Assembly (NCBI RefSeq): GCF_004342985.1 | Contig: NZ_SMBO01000005.1 | Span: 1-64,000 of the forward strand | Source: Novosphingobium sp. PhB57 | GTDB taxonomy: Bacteria; Pseudomonadota; Alphaproteobacteria; Sphingomonadales; Sphingomonadaceae | DNA: 64,000 nt | Direction: 5' to 3' | In this document: positions 17,833 to 26,427 of the stretch, one piece after another | Position numbering within the stretch: position 1 is the first letter of the stretch | Layout: the number at the start of each line of letters is the position of its first letter | Program-made: the position numbers and the translations under genes | The notes under the pieces: model-generated | Database searches by the model: none | What the model was told of the DNA's origin: nothing | The model's input: only the letters and a program-made list of their open reading frames with translations

Positions 17833-19013
17833 ACGCGCTCGACGGCATCAGGGTGGTCGACCTCACGCACGCCATATCCGGTCCGACCTGCACCAATGCG
17901 CTGGTCCAGATGGGCGCCGAGGTCGTGAAAGTGGAGCCGCCGCATATGGGCGACGGCTTCCGCCACTATACCGAGCATGCGGGCGAGCCGCTGCTCAGCG
18001 TTCCCTTCGCCTCGATAAACGCCGGCAAGCGCTCGATCGCGCTGGACCTCAAGACCGATGGCGCCCGGGCCGCCTTGTGGAAGCTGGTGGAGCAGGCCGA
18101 CTTCCTGGTCGAGAACTACCGCCCCGGCGTGCTGGCGCGGCTCGGCTTCCCGGTCGAGGAACTGCGCCGCCGCAATCCGCGCCTCATCGTGATCTCGATC
18201 ACCGGCTTCGGCCAGAGCGGCCCGCTGGCTCAGTGGGGCGCTTACGACCACATCGCGCAGGCCATTTCCGGCATTGCCGCGCTGGGTGCCGTGGACGGTG
18301 AACCGCGCAAGATCGGCCTGCCGATCATCGACAGTTTCACCGGCTATATCGCCGTGATCGCCGCCCTGGCCGCCCTGCGCCGCCGCGACGCCACCGGCGA
18401 GGGCGAACATGTCGACGTGGCCATGCTCGACGCGGCGCTCAAGCTGGCGAACCAGACCGTCTCGGTGCACAGCTATACCGGGCAGACGCCCGGCGGCACC
18501 GGCAACCGGGGCTTTCGCATGGTGCCCACGTCCGAGTTCTATCCCACCGCCGATGGCTGGATCGCGCTCGGCGCCAACAACCAGGCCCAGGTCGAGGCGC
18601 TGCTGCGGGTGCTGGGCGAAGAAGCCATGCTTGCCGACCCGCGCATGGCCGACCACGCCGCGCGCGTGGCGAATTACGATTTCGTGCGGAACTGGCTGGA
18701 GCAGGCACTTTCCCGCTGGGGCGCAGAAGACCTCGAAGCGCGCCTTACCGCCGCGAAAGTGCCCGCGGCGATGATCCGCGAAGTCGGCCAGATCGTGCAG
18801 CATCCGCACATCGCCCAGCGCGGCTCGCTGGAGGCGGTGGACCTGCCCGGCCACGACCGGCCGCTGGCGACGATGGGGCCGGGCTTCGCCACCGATCCGC
18901 TCGCCGCGCGGCGCGTGCCGGTGCTCGGCGCCGACGGGGAGGCCGTGCTGGCCGAACTGGGGTACGACGCGGCCGCCATCGCCGCCTTGCGCCAGGAAGG
19001 AGCACTGGCATGA
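17829..19013 (+). CDS. Family III CoA-transferase (CaiB/BaiF type), third copy
   Basis: A 394-residue family III CoA-transferase with the standard opening LDGIRVVDLTHAISGPTCT, the VVKVEPPHMGD loop and ENYRPGVLARLGF. The catalytic aspartate is Asp168 in GLPIIDSFTGYIA. The core GAYDHIAQAISGIAALG fits the family closely. It is coupled by ATGA at both ends, to the second copy and to the CapA-like gene. As in its neighbours, the sequence does not identify the acyl groups. The match is closer to the family norm than the second copy, so it may be the one acting on the main substrate. Confidence 0.9.
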   Translation: MNALDGIRVVDLTHAISGPTCTNALVQMGAEVVKVEPPHMGDGFRHYTEHAGEPLLSVPFASINAGKRSIALDLKTDGARAALWKLVEQADFLVENYRPGVLARLGFPVEELRRRNPRLIVISITGFGQSGPLAQWGAYDHIAQAISGIAALGAVDGEPRKIGLPIIDSFTGYIAVIAALAALRRRDATGEGEHVDVAMLDAALKLANQTVSVHSYTGQTPGGTGNRGFRMVPTSEFYPTADGWIALGANNQAQVEALLRVLGEEAMLADPRMADHAARVANYDFVRNWLEQALSRWGAEDLEARLTAAKVPAAMIREVGQIVQHPHIAQRGSLEAVDLPGHDRPLATMGPGFATDPLAARRVPVLGADGEAVLAELGYDAAAIAALRQEGALA

Positions 19014-20149
19014 GCCGCCCGATCGATCTCCTGTTCCTCGGCGACATCATCCTCGACGTTCCCGATCCCGACCACTGGCTTTCGGGCATCGCCGAAGTGA
19101 CCCGCGCGGCCGACCTGGTCATCGGCCACCTCGAAGTCCCGCACACCCTGCGCGGCGAGGAGCTGGAAGGCGACGTTCCCGCCCCTGGCGCCGAACCCGC
19201 GCATCTGGCGGCACTGGCGCGCGCCAACATCGGCATGCTGTCGATGGCGGGCAATCATATCGCGGATTGCGGCGCGATCGGCATTGCCGACACCATAGCC
19301 GAACTCGATCGCCTCGGCATCGCCCATGCCGGTGCCGACGCGAACCTCGCCCTCGCCCGCAGGCCTGCCGTGGTCGCGCGCCAGGGGCGGCGGATCGCGC
19401 TGCTCAGCTACAACTGCGTCGGCCCGGAAATCAGCTGGGCCACCGGGAGCCGGGCGGGCAGCGCCTATGTCAACGTCCTCGCCGCCGACGGCGGCCCCTC
19501 GCGCCCGCAGGCCGAACTCGTCGCCGCCGATCCCGGGTCAGTGGCGCAGATGCAGGCGGACATCGCGGCGGCAAGGCTTGAAGCGGACGTAATCGTGATG
19601 GCTCTTCACAAGGGCATCACTCACCGCCCCGCCGCGCTCGCACCTTACGAGCGCCCGCTGGCCCATGCCGCCATCGAGGCAGGCGCCGACATCGTGGTCG
19701 GCCATCACGCCCACATCGCGCGCGGCATCGAGTTCCATCGCGGCCGGCCGATCTTCCACGGCCTTGGCAACGGCTGCGTCGTCACGCATGCACTCACCCC
19801 GGCGCAGGACCATCCGGCCCGCGCGGAATGGGCGGAGCGGCGCAAGAAGATGTTCGGGTTCGAGCCCGATCCGGCCTATCCGCTGGCCCCGTTCCATCCC
19901 GAGGCGGTCAACGGGTTGATCGGGCGTTGCCGCATCCATGCCGGCGGCAGGGTGGAGACCGGCTTCCTCCCCATTTGGTTCGCGCCGCCGGGCCGCCCGG
20001 TCGTTCCGGACGGAGCCCTAAAGGACGCCGTCGCCGCCTATATCGATCGGATCGGCCTTGCGGCGGGGCTGCCGCCGCTCGAAATCTTGGACGATAACGG
20101 CTGGATCCACCTCGGCTCATTCGCGTCTGACGCGGCACCAGCGCTGTAG
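19010..20149 (+). CDS. CapA-like metallophosphatase-fold protein
   Basis: A 379-residue protein of the CapA family (calcineurin-like fold, named after poly-gamma-glutamate synthesis). The metal-site motifs are visible: FLGDIILD at the N-terminus, GHLEVPHT, MAGNHIADCG (Asn-His), ALHKG and VGHHAHI (two His). No signal peptide is seen, so it is probably cytoplasmic, unlike the capsule-linked CapA proteins. It closes the TRAP/CoA-transferase operon, coupled by ATGA. Nothing here makes capsule, so it more likely hydrolyses a phosphoester, amide or thioester in the same pathway; this is inference from position. The 100 bases after it hold only the leader of the sigma-factor gene. Confidence 0.82.
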   Translation: MSRPIDLLFLGDIILDVPDPDHWLSGIAEVTRAADLVIGHLEVPHTLRGEELEGDVPAPGAEPAHLAALARANIGMLSMAGNHIADCGAIGIADTIAELDRLGIAHAGADANLALARRPAVVARQGRRIALLSYNCVGPEISWATGSRAGSAYVNVLAADGGPSRPQAELVAADPGSVAQMQADIAAARLEADVIVMALHKGITHRPAALAPYERPLAHAAIEAGADIVVGHHAHIARGIEFHRGRPIFHGLGNGCVVTHALTPAQDHPARAEWAERRKKMFGFEPDPAYPLAPFHPEAVNGLIGRCRIHAGGRVETGFLPIWFAPPGRPVVPDGALKDAVAAYIDRIGLAAGLPPLEILDDNGWIHLGSFASDAAPAL

Positions 20150-20249
20150 ATCGCGGCGGGGCTGGCACGGCAGCACCGTATACCGTCATCGATTTGACAC
20201 CGGCGAGAAATAGGAGGGCGGCCACCTCATCACCTCAAGCTGGTTTCCC

Positions 20250-20819
20250 GTGCCCGTCATCCGCCCGATCGATATCTGGTTTGCAGACGAAGTCTTTCCC
20301 CACGAAGACCGTTTCCTGGCCGCTGCCCTGCGCATTTCGGGCTCGCGCGAGGAAGCCGAGGACCTCGTGCAGGAAGCCTTCACCCGTCTGTACACGCTGG
20401 AAGGCTGGGCCGCGATCGACAACCCGCGCGCCTATGTCGTGCGTATGCTGCGCCATATCGCCATCGAACGCCTGCGGCGCCAGCGCATCGTCGATTTCCG
20501 CCAGCTTGCCGATGCCGACCACCTCACCCTGGTCGACGAGACGCCCGACCAGCACCGGATCGCGGCCGGACGGGAAGGCCTGCGCCGCGTCTCCGACCTG
20601 ATCGCCAGCTTGCCCGAGCGCTGCCGCACGGTCTTCGTCCGCCGCAGGATCGAGGGCGAATCCTCGAAAGCCATCGCGCAGGACCTGGGCATCAGCCTCT
20701 CGACTTACGAGAAGCGACTGGCCCGCGCCATCGAACTGCTTTCCCGCGCCCATCTCGGCGGCGAGACCGAGACGGCCGGCGACGGTGCCGAGACCTGCGA
20801 CGCGCAAGGCAGGCGCTGA
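20250..20819 (+). CDS. FecI-like ECF sigma factor
   Basis: A 189-residue extracytoplasmic-function sigma factor. Region 2 reads SREEAEDLVQEAFTRLYTLEG with the following NPRAYVVRMLRHIAIERLRRQR. Region 4 reads SLPERCRTVFVRRRIEGESS and then IAQDLGISLSTYEKRLARA, the recognition helix. The length fits the FecI group. The start is a GTG at 20250, the only start codon after an in-frame TAG at 20211. An AGGAGG lies about 30 bases upstream, too far for normal use, so initiation may be weak. The anti-sigma gene follows after 94 bases with its own candidate ECF promoter. The likely role is to direct RNA polymerase to the two TTGGCGG-N16-CGTCTG promoters downstream. Confidence 0.88.
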   Translation: MPVIRPIDIWFADEVFPHEDRFLAAALRISGSREEAEDLVQEAFTRLYTLEGWAAIDNPRAYVVRMLRHIAIERLRRQRIVDFRQLADADHLTLVDETPDQHRIAAGREGLRRVSDLIASLPERCRTVFVRRRIEGESSKAIAQDLGISLSTYEKRLARAIELLSRAHLGGETETAGDGAETCDAQGRR

Positions 20820-20849
20820 AGCGAAACCCGAAAAAAAGATCGGAGCGGC

Positions 20850-20878
20850 TTGGCGGGTTTGACTTCGCCGTTCGTCTG
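20850..20878 (+). promoter_or_regulatory. Candidate ECF-sigma promoter of fecR
   Basis: TTGGCGG (20850-20856), 16 bases, then CGTCTG (20873-20878), 35 bases before the anti-sigma ATG. The same two boxes with the same spacing stand before the downstream receptor at 21904-21932. Both lie in the only two gaps of the FecI/FecR/FecA set, and CGTCTG is a plausible -10 for an ECF sigma factor. Confidence 0.55.
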
Positions 20879-20913
20879 CTATTCCGGCCTTCGAAATTAC
20901 CGCATCCGGAAAA

Positions 20914-21885
20914 ATGAGCATCTTCAACGATCAACGGCATAGACGCCGCAAGGCAACCCGCGAAGCGGCGGGCTGGCTCGCGCGACACGAAGCCGGCACG
21001 ATCGACGAAGCGCGCTTCGAGGCGTGGCGCGCCGCACATCCCGGAAACGCCATAGCCTTTGCCCGCGCCCTGTCGGTATGGCGCGCTGCCGAGACGCCCT
21101 CTTCCTCCCTGCCGCAGGCGCAGCCTCTCGCGGCCGCGGGCCTCTCCCGTCGCCGCGCCCTGGGTGCATTCGGCGGCATGGGGCTGGTCGGCCTGCTCGC
21201 GGCGGGCGGCGTCGCCACGCGCGCTTATGCCTGGGACAGCGCCCGCTCCGGTATCGGGGAATGCCGGCGCCTGATCCTGCCGGACGGCAGCCGCGCCATG
21301 CTCAATACCGACAGCCTCCTGCAATGGCGTTTTTCCGACACCGAGCGCAGTCTCTGGATCGCCCGCGGCGAAGTGGCGCTGGAACTGCTTCCCGGCATTC
21401 CCGCCCGCGTCCATGGCCAGGGCCTGACCGCCGCGCTCTCCACCGGCCGCTTCAACGTGCGGCTCCAGACCGGCGCGATGGACGTGACGGTGCTGACCGG
21501 CCGCGCCGCCGCCTCCACCTCCACCTCCGCGCCCTCCAGCGCCATCGGGAGCCCGCGCCCCGCAGAGGTCGCCGCGCCGAACGAAGGGCTGCTGCTCTCC
21601 GCAGCGGATCCCTCGGTCCGCCCGGCCAGCCCCCAGCACATGGCCGCGACGGTCGCCTGGCAGCAGGGCGAGATCGTGTTCGACAACGAGCCGCTGCAAA
21701 CCGCGGTGCAGGAATACAACCGCTACCTGCCCGGCAAGATCGTGATCGCCGATCCGGACCTCACCGGCATTCCCGTGGGCGGCCGCTTCACCTCCACCGA
21801 TCCGGCGGCTTTCCTTTCGGCGCTGGAGCTGGGGCTGGATATCCGCGCGACACCGCATGAAGGCGGCTTCATTCTGACCCGCTGA
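20914..21885 (+). CDS. FecR-like transmembrane anti-sigma factor
   Basis: A 323-residue FecR-type regulator. The cytoplasmic part (about residues 1-85) carries REAAGWLARHEAGTIDEARFEAWRA-like spacing of the sigma-binding domain. A twin-arginine-flavoured SRRRALGAFGG leads into one membrane helix (about 88-108). The periplasmic part holds the FecR domain (DGSRAMLNTDSLLQWRF) and a C-terminal STN-like domain (PLQTAVQEYNRYLPGKIVI). It should hold the ECF sigma factor inactive until the partnered receptor signals. The partner is almost certainly the STN-bearing receptor that follows after 94 bases. Confidence 0.9.
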   Translation: MSIFNDQRHRRRKATREAAGWLARHEAGTIDEARFEAWRAAHPGNAIAFARALSVWRAAETPSSSLPQAQPLAAAGLSRRRALGAFGGMGLVGLLAAGGVATRAYAWDSARSGIGECRRLILPDGSRAMLNTDSLLQWRFSDTERSLWIARGEVALELLPGIPARVHGQGLTAALSTGRFNVRLQTGAMDVTVLTGRAAASTSTSAPSSAIGSPRPAEVAAPNEGLLLSAADPSVRPASPQHMAATVAWQQGEIVFDNEPLQTAVQEYNRYLPGKIVIADPDLTGIPVGGRFTSTDPAAFLSALELGLDIRATPHEGGFILTR

Positions 21886-21903
21886 AAATTTTTTAACCGG
21901 CCC

Positions 21904-21932
21904 TTGGCGGTTCCGACCGGCCGGATCGTCTG
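21904..21932 (+). promoter_or_regulatory. Candidate ECF-sigma promoter of the fecA-like receptor
   Basis: TTGGCGG (21904-21910), 16 bases, CGTCTG (21927-21932), 47 bases before the receptor ATG at 21980. It matches the box before fecR exactly in both hexamer-like elements and in spacing. An A/T run (TGAAAATTTTTT) at the fecR stop may help end the upstream transcript or act as an UP element. Confidence 0.55.
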
Positions 21933-21979
21933 GAAGGGCAGAGGCGCAGATCGGCGCCTTTCAAAAGGGTCGTTCATCC

Positions 21980-24661
21980 ATGTCCGCACGGTTTCGCCGC
22001 GCGCCGCTTTTCGCGGCGTTGCTTGCCACGTCTGCTGTCTGCGCCACCTCTCCCGTCTTCGCCGCGCCTGCCATGGCCGCCGAGGCCCATGCCTTCGCCA
22101 TTCCCGCGCAGCCGCTCTCCAGCGCGCTGACGCAGTTCGCCCGCCAGGCGCAAGTCCAGATCTTCTTCCCCAGCGCCACCATCGGCACCCTGCGCGCTCC
22201 GGCGCTGAGCGGCCACATGACGCGCCAGGTCGCCTTGGGCCGCCTGATCGCCGGGACCGGTCTCGCCGTGAAGAAGGATGACGGCAAGACCGTGGTCCTC
22301 GGCCTGCAGGAAGACCGCTCGGAGCCCGCCCCGCGCGGCGGCCGGGCCGCCACGCCCACCGATGACGCGGGCAGCGACATCATCGTCACCGGCACCCGTG
22401 CGCAGGCGCAGACCGTGTTCACCGCGCTTTCGCCGGTGGACACGCTGTCCGAAAAGCAGGTCAAGTCCACGGTCACCGCGCGCCTGGACGAGAAGCTGAC
22501 GCAGCTTGTGCCGGCCTTCATCGTCCAGAAGCTGCCCGCTTCGGACGGCCCTGAATTCATCCGCCCGGCCTCGCTCAACAACCTCTCGCCCGACATGACC
22601 CTGGTGATGGTCAACGGCAAGCGCTTCCACCGCTCGTCATTCCTCAACAGCGGCGCCCAGGCGACCGACCTGGCGCAGATCCCCTCGTTCGCGATCGGCC
22701 ATGTCGAAGTGCTGCGCGACGGCGCCTCGGCGCAATATGGCTCCGACGCGATCGCCGGCGTCATCAACGTGATGTTCGACACCAAGCCCGGCTTCTCGGC
22801 CTATGCGCAAGGGTCGCAATACTACAAGGGCGACGGCGAGCAGGTGCAGCTTGGCGGGCGCGCGGGCTTTGCCCTTCCCGGCGGTGGCCACTTCGTGGTG
22901 ACGGGCGAATTCGCGGACACCAACCCCACCTCGCGCAGCCAGCAGCGCCAGGACGCGATCGACTTCTCGAACGCCACCGGCATCGCCGTGAAGGACCCGG
23001 TCCAGCGCTGGGGCAACCCGCAGCTCCAGACCATCAAGTTCGCGGTCGATGCCGCCGAACCCATCGGCGACGATGTGGAAGTCTACGGCTTCGGCACGTT
23101 CGGCAAGGGCAAGGGCTGGTCCGACATCAACTGGCGCAACCCGGCGACCACCACCTCGGTCTACAACCAGACGGCCGCCTTCCCCGGCTTCGACGTCAAC
23201 GACATCTACCCCGCCGGTTTCGCACCCAGCGAAGGCGTGCGCTATACCGACTTCCAGACGGTGGGCGGCATTCGCGGCGGCCAGTCGGGCGATTTCCGCT
23301 GGGACCTCTCGGGCTCGTTCGGCCAGAACGCCACCGCGTTCTACCTGCACAACTCGATCAATGCCTCGCTCGGCCCGGACAGCCCGCTGAACTTCTACCT
23401 CGGCCGCAACATCCAGCGCGAGTTCAACCTCAACGCCGACGGCGTCTATAACCTGTCGCTGCCCATCTTCGCCAAGCCGGTGACCGTGGCCTTCGGCACC
23501 GAACGCCGCGTGGAAACCTACCGGATCCGCGCCGGGGACGAGGCCTCCTATGCCGTGGGCGAAGGTGCGGCCTACGGCCTGGCCGCCGGGTCGAACGGCT
23601 TCCCGGGCTTCTCCGATCTTCAGGCCGGCTCGTGGAGCCAGACCAGCTATGCCGGTTATCTCGACGTGACGGTCCCCGTCACCGAGGCCTGGAGCGTGGA
23701 AGCCGCGCTGCGCGACGAGGACTATTCCAGCTTCGGCAACAGCTTCAACTACAAGTTCTCCACTCGCTACGAACTCTCGCCCGCCCTGGCGGTTCGCGGG
23801 TCCTATTCCACCGGCTTCAAGGCCCCGACCCCGGCGCAGATCAACTCGACCAGCACCTCGCAGGGCCTCGATACCACCACGCTGCTGCTCTACACGACCG
23901 GCCGCCTCTCGCCGCTCAACCCCGTCGCGCAGTATTTCGGCGCCACCGCGCTGGAGCCGGAAACCTCGAAGACGGCCACGGCAGGCTTCGTCTGGCGCAC
24001 GGGCTTCGGCCTGTCCGGATCGGTGGACGCCTATCAGATCAAGGTCGACAACCGCTTCAGCGTCTCGCCCAGCTATGTCCTGACCGACGCGATCAAGGCC
24101 AGCCTCATCGCCCAGGGCATCAGCCAGGCGGCCGACTACCGCACGATCACGTTCTTCACCAACGACTACGATACCCGCACGCGCGGCGTGGACTTCGTGG
24201 TTTCGTACAAGCACCCGGTCGGCCCGGGCGTGCTCGATGCCACGGCGTCCTACAGCTACACCCAGACCAAGGTGGTCTCCAGCCAGATCGCCCAGAGCGA
24301 CACCACCCGCGTGAAGTACGAAAAGGGCCTGCCCGAGCATAATGCCGTGGCCACGCTCAATTACACGCTGGGCAAGGTCTCGCTGATGGGACGCCTTCGC
24401 TATTACGGTGGCTGGACGGATTCGAGCGGCAATGCCAGCGGCGACATCTTCCAGGACTTCGGCGGCATCGCCTTCGTCGATGCAGGGGTGACCTACGAAT
24501 TCCGCCCCGGCCTGTCCATACGCGTCGGCGCGGAGAACCTGTTCAACAAGTACCCGGAGAAGGCGACGTTCCAGGCCAGCCGCGGCCTCGTCTACTCACG
24601 CAACGCCCCCTACGACACCAACGGCGGCAATTACTACGCCCGCGTCGACGTGTCGTTCTGA
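21980..24661 (+). CDS. FecA-like TonB-dependent transducer with STN domain
   Basis: An 893-residue TonB-dependent receptor with an N-terminal secretin/TonB signalling (STN) domain. After the signal peptide (cut near AMAAEA) comes the STN module, about residues 38-112 (IPAQPLSSALTQFARQAQVQ, then TRQVALGRLIAGTGLAV). The TonB-box region is SDIIVTGTRAQ, followed by the plug (VEVLRDGASAQYGSDAIAGVIN) and barrel ending YARVDVSF. STN-bearing receptors both import a ligand and report it to a FecR partner, which fits the two genes upstream. The ligand is unknown: a ferric chelate is the usual case, but the linked PLP enzyme allows a peptide or amino-acid compound. Confidence 0.92.
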   Translation: MSARFRRAPLFAALLATSAVCATSPVFAAPAMAAEAHAFAIPAQPLSSALTQFARQAQVQIFFPSATIGTLRAPALSGHMTRQVALGRLIAGTGLAVKKDDGKTVVLGLQEDRSEPAPRGGRAATPTDDAGSDIIVTGTRAQAQTVFTALSPVDTLSEKQVKSTVTARLDEKLTQLVPAFIVQKLPASDGPEFIRPASLNNLSPDMTLVMVNGKRFHRSSFLNSGAQATDLAQIPSFAIGHVEVLRDGASAQYGSDAIAGVINVMFDTKPGFSAYAQGSQYYKGDGEQVQLGGRAGFALPGGGHFVVTGEFADTNPTSRSQQRQDAIDFSNATGIAVKDPVQRWGNPQLQTIKFAVDAAEPIGDDVEVYGFGTFGKGKGWSDINWRNPATTTSVYNQTAAFPGFDVNDIYPAGFAPSEGVRYTDFQTVGGIRGGQSGDFRWDLSGSFGQNATAFYLHNSINASLGPDSPLNFYLGRNIQREFNLNADGVYNLSLPIFAKPVTVAFGTERRVETYRIRAGDEASYAVGEGAAYGLAAGSNGFPGFSDLQAGSWSQTSYAGYLDVTVPVTEAWSVEAALRDEDYSSFGNSFNYKFSTRYELSPALAVRGSYSTGFKAPTPAQINSTSTSQGLDTTTLLLYTTGRLSPLNPVAQYFGATALEPETSKTATAGFVWRTGFGLSGSVDAYQIKVDNRFSVSPSYVLTDAIKASLIAQGISQAADYRTITFFTNDYDTRTRGVDFVVSYKHPVGPGVLDATASYSYTQTKVVSSQIAQSDTTRVKYEKGLPEHNAVATLNYTLGKVSLMGRLRYYGGWTDSSGNASGDIFQDFGGIAFVDAGVTYEFRPGLSIRVGAENLFNKYPEKATFQASRGLVYSRNAPYDTNGGNYYARVDVSF

Positions 24662-24678
24662 GCAGGAGGTCCAAGGCC

Positions 24679-26013
24679 ATGGCTACCGAGATTCATCGCC
24701 GCACCCTGATCTCCGGGGCCATGGCTACCGGCCTTCTCTCTCCCCTGTTCGCCGCCCCGGCCGCTTCGGCCGGCGCGAGTGCGGGAACGGCGCCCCTCGG
24801 GTCGCAGCTTCGGCGCGCCGTTCCCGCCGATCCTCAAACCATCGACCCCCAGGACAGTGCCTACTGGGCACAAGTCGCCGCGCAGTTCGATGTCACGAAA
24901 GCCATCGTGCAGCTCGAAAACGGCAACTGGGGTTCGATGGCCCGCCCGGTCGAGCAGGCCTATGCCCGCAAGCTGGCCAAAGTGAATGCCGAGAATTCCT
25001 ACTACGCCCGGCGCGGGTTCTGGCAGGACATCCTGCCGGTCCGCGCCCGCGCCGCGGCCATCCTCGGCGTGGAGCCGGAAGAAATCGCCTTCACCCGCGG
25101 CGCCACCGAGGCGCTGCAAACCCTGATCGCCGGCTACAACCACCTGCGTCCCGGCGACCAGGTGCTCTATTCCGACCTCGACTACGACAGCACCCAGGCC
25201 GCGTTCCGCTGGCTCAAGCAGCGCCGCGGCGCCGACCTTGTGACTTTCGCGCTGCCGGAACCCGCCACTCACCAGGGCCTGATCGACGCCTATGCCCGTG
25301 CGCTCGAGGCGAACCCCAAAGTGCGCCTGATGCTGCTGACCCATGTCGGCCATCGCAGCGGCCTGGTCACGCCGGTGAAGGAAATCGTTGCTCTTGCCCG
25401 CGCGCGCGGGGTCGACGTGATTCTCGATTCCGCCCATGCCTGGGGCCAGCTCGATTTCACGCTCCCCGAACTGGGGGCCGATTTCGTGGGGCTTACCTGC
25501 CAGAAGTGGATCGGTGCGCCGATGGGCGTGGGGCTGGTCTACATCCGCAAGGACCGGCTGGACGCGATCGATCCCAACATGAGCGAGGTGGGCAATCCCG
25601 ACCATGGCACGCAGAGCCGCGTCCATACCGGCACGGCCAGTTTCGCGGGCTATCTCGCGCTTGCCGACGCGCTCGACTTCCACGAGGCCATCGGCATCCG
25701 CGCCAAGGAGGCACGCCTGCGCTTCCTGCGCGACCGCTGGGCCGAGGCCCTGCGCGGCCATCCCGGCCTGGAGATCCTGACGCCCGCCGATCCGCGCCTG
25801 ACCAGCGCCCTCACCTCGTTCCGCCTGCGCGGACAGACCAGCGTGGTACAGAACAAGGCGCTGGCGGCCACGCTGCTCGATCGCTTCGGCATCTTCACCG
25901 TCCACCGCGAAGGCCTTGCCAGCGGCGCCTGCGTGCGCGTGACCCCCGCGATCTTCACGGCGGAGGCCGATATCGACCGCCTCGTCGCCGCGATGAAGAC
26001 ACTCGCGGGCTGA
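24679..26013 (+). CDS. Tat-exported class V PLP-dependent enzyme (isopenicillin N epimerase/PvdN-like)
   Basis: A 444-residue fold-type I, class V aminotransferase-like enzyme. The N-terminus HRRTLISGAMATG followed by an Ala-rich stretch is a twin-arginine signal, so it should be exported folded with its cofactor. The PLP site is clear: Asp250 and His253 in ILDSAHAWGQ, and the Schiff-base lysine Lys276 in TCQKWIGAPMG. Relatives include isopenicillin N epimerases and PvdN, the periplasmic PLP enzyme of pyoverdine maturation. It begins 17 bases after the receptor stop with a strong AGGAGG site, so it is in the receptor operon and probably alters the imported or sensed ligand. Specific activity cannot be assigned. 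Confidence 0.85.
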   Translation: MATEIHRRTLISGAMATGLLSPLFAAPAASAGASAGTAPLGSQLRRAVPADPQTIDPQDSAYWAQVAAQFDVTKAIVQLENGNWGSMARPVEQAYARKLAKVNAENSYYARRGFWQDILPVRARAAAILGVEPEEIAFTRGATEALQTLIAGYNHLRPGDQVLYSDLDYDSTQAAFRWLKQRRGADLVTFALPEPATHQGLIDAYARALEANPKVRLMLLTHVGHRSGLVTPVKEIVALARARGVDVILDSAHAWGQLDFTLPELGADFVGLTCQKWIGAPMGVGLVYIRKDRLDAIDPNMSEVGNPDHGTQSRVHTGTASFAGYLALADALDFHEAIGIRAKEARLRFLRDRWAEALRGHPGLEILTPADPRLTSALTSFRLRGQTSVVQNKALAATLLDRFGIFTVHREGLASGACVRVTPAIFTAEADIDRLVAAMKTLAG

Positions 26014-26325
26014 CGGCCCGGCCGCGCTCCCATTGCTACCCGGCCGTCCTGCGGGATGACGCCGACAGTGCTGGCGCCCACGACCGGGCAGCGACCCGCG
26101 CCGCGATGACCCGCGCCGGGCATTACTGCCGCACGCCATCCTCCCGGCCCCCGTCCTTCGCGGCGCTTCCTGCCCCGCTGTCCCCGAAAAGCCCCGCCCC
26201 AATCAGACCGGGCCTCCCCCCGTTCGAGGCTATACCAACGGTTAATTTCGCTCGGGCCCCGTTTGGGGTCAAATGCTGCTCGCAAGTCGCAACAGCAACA
26301 CCCGCCCCTTCGTACATTTCAATTT

Positions 26326-26346
26326 AATCGAACTATCGGATCGATT
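26326..26346 (+). promoter_or_regulatory. Inverted-repeat operator before the isochorismatase-like gene
   Basis: AATCGA and TCGATT arms enclose nine bases (21 bp in all). The core ATCGAAC-TATCGGA recurs at 30432-30454 before the VOC gene. It lies in the 414-bp gap 26014-26427. The first 200 bases of that gap are GC-rich and featureless; 26225-26370 is markedly AT-richer and is probably the promoter region (TTTTAT follows the repeat). A short CCCC-GTTT-GGGG hairpin at about 26258-26270 lacks a T run. Confidence 0.45.
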
Positions 26347-26427
26347 TTATACGTCTTTCTGGAACGGCCAATTCGCTCCAGAACACTCTCACCGGGCCGC
26401 GACGGCCAGCAGACAGGAAGACCCGCA

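Noticed and set aside
20211..20249. AGGAGG at 20213-20218 as ribosome site of an earlier sigma-factor start
   Set aside because: No start codon in the sigma frame follows it at a usable distance, and a TAG at 20211-20213 closes the frame upstream.
26246..26275. GGGCCCCGTTTGGGGTC hairpin as a terminator of the PLP-enzyme gene
   Set aside because: The stem is only 4-5 bp, has no T run and lies about 240 bases after the stop.
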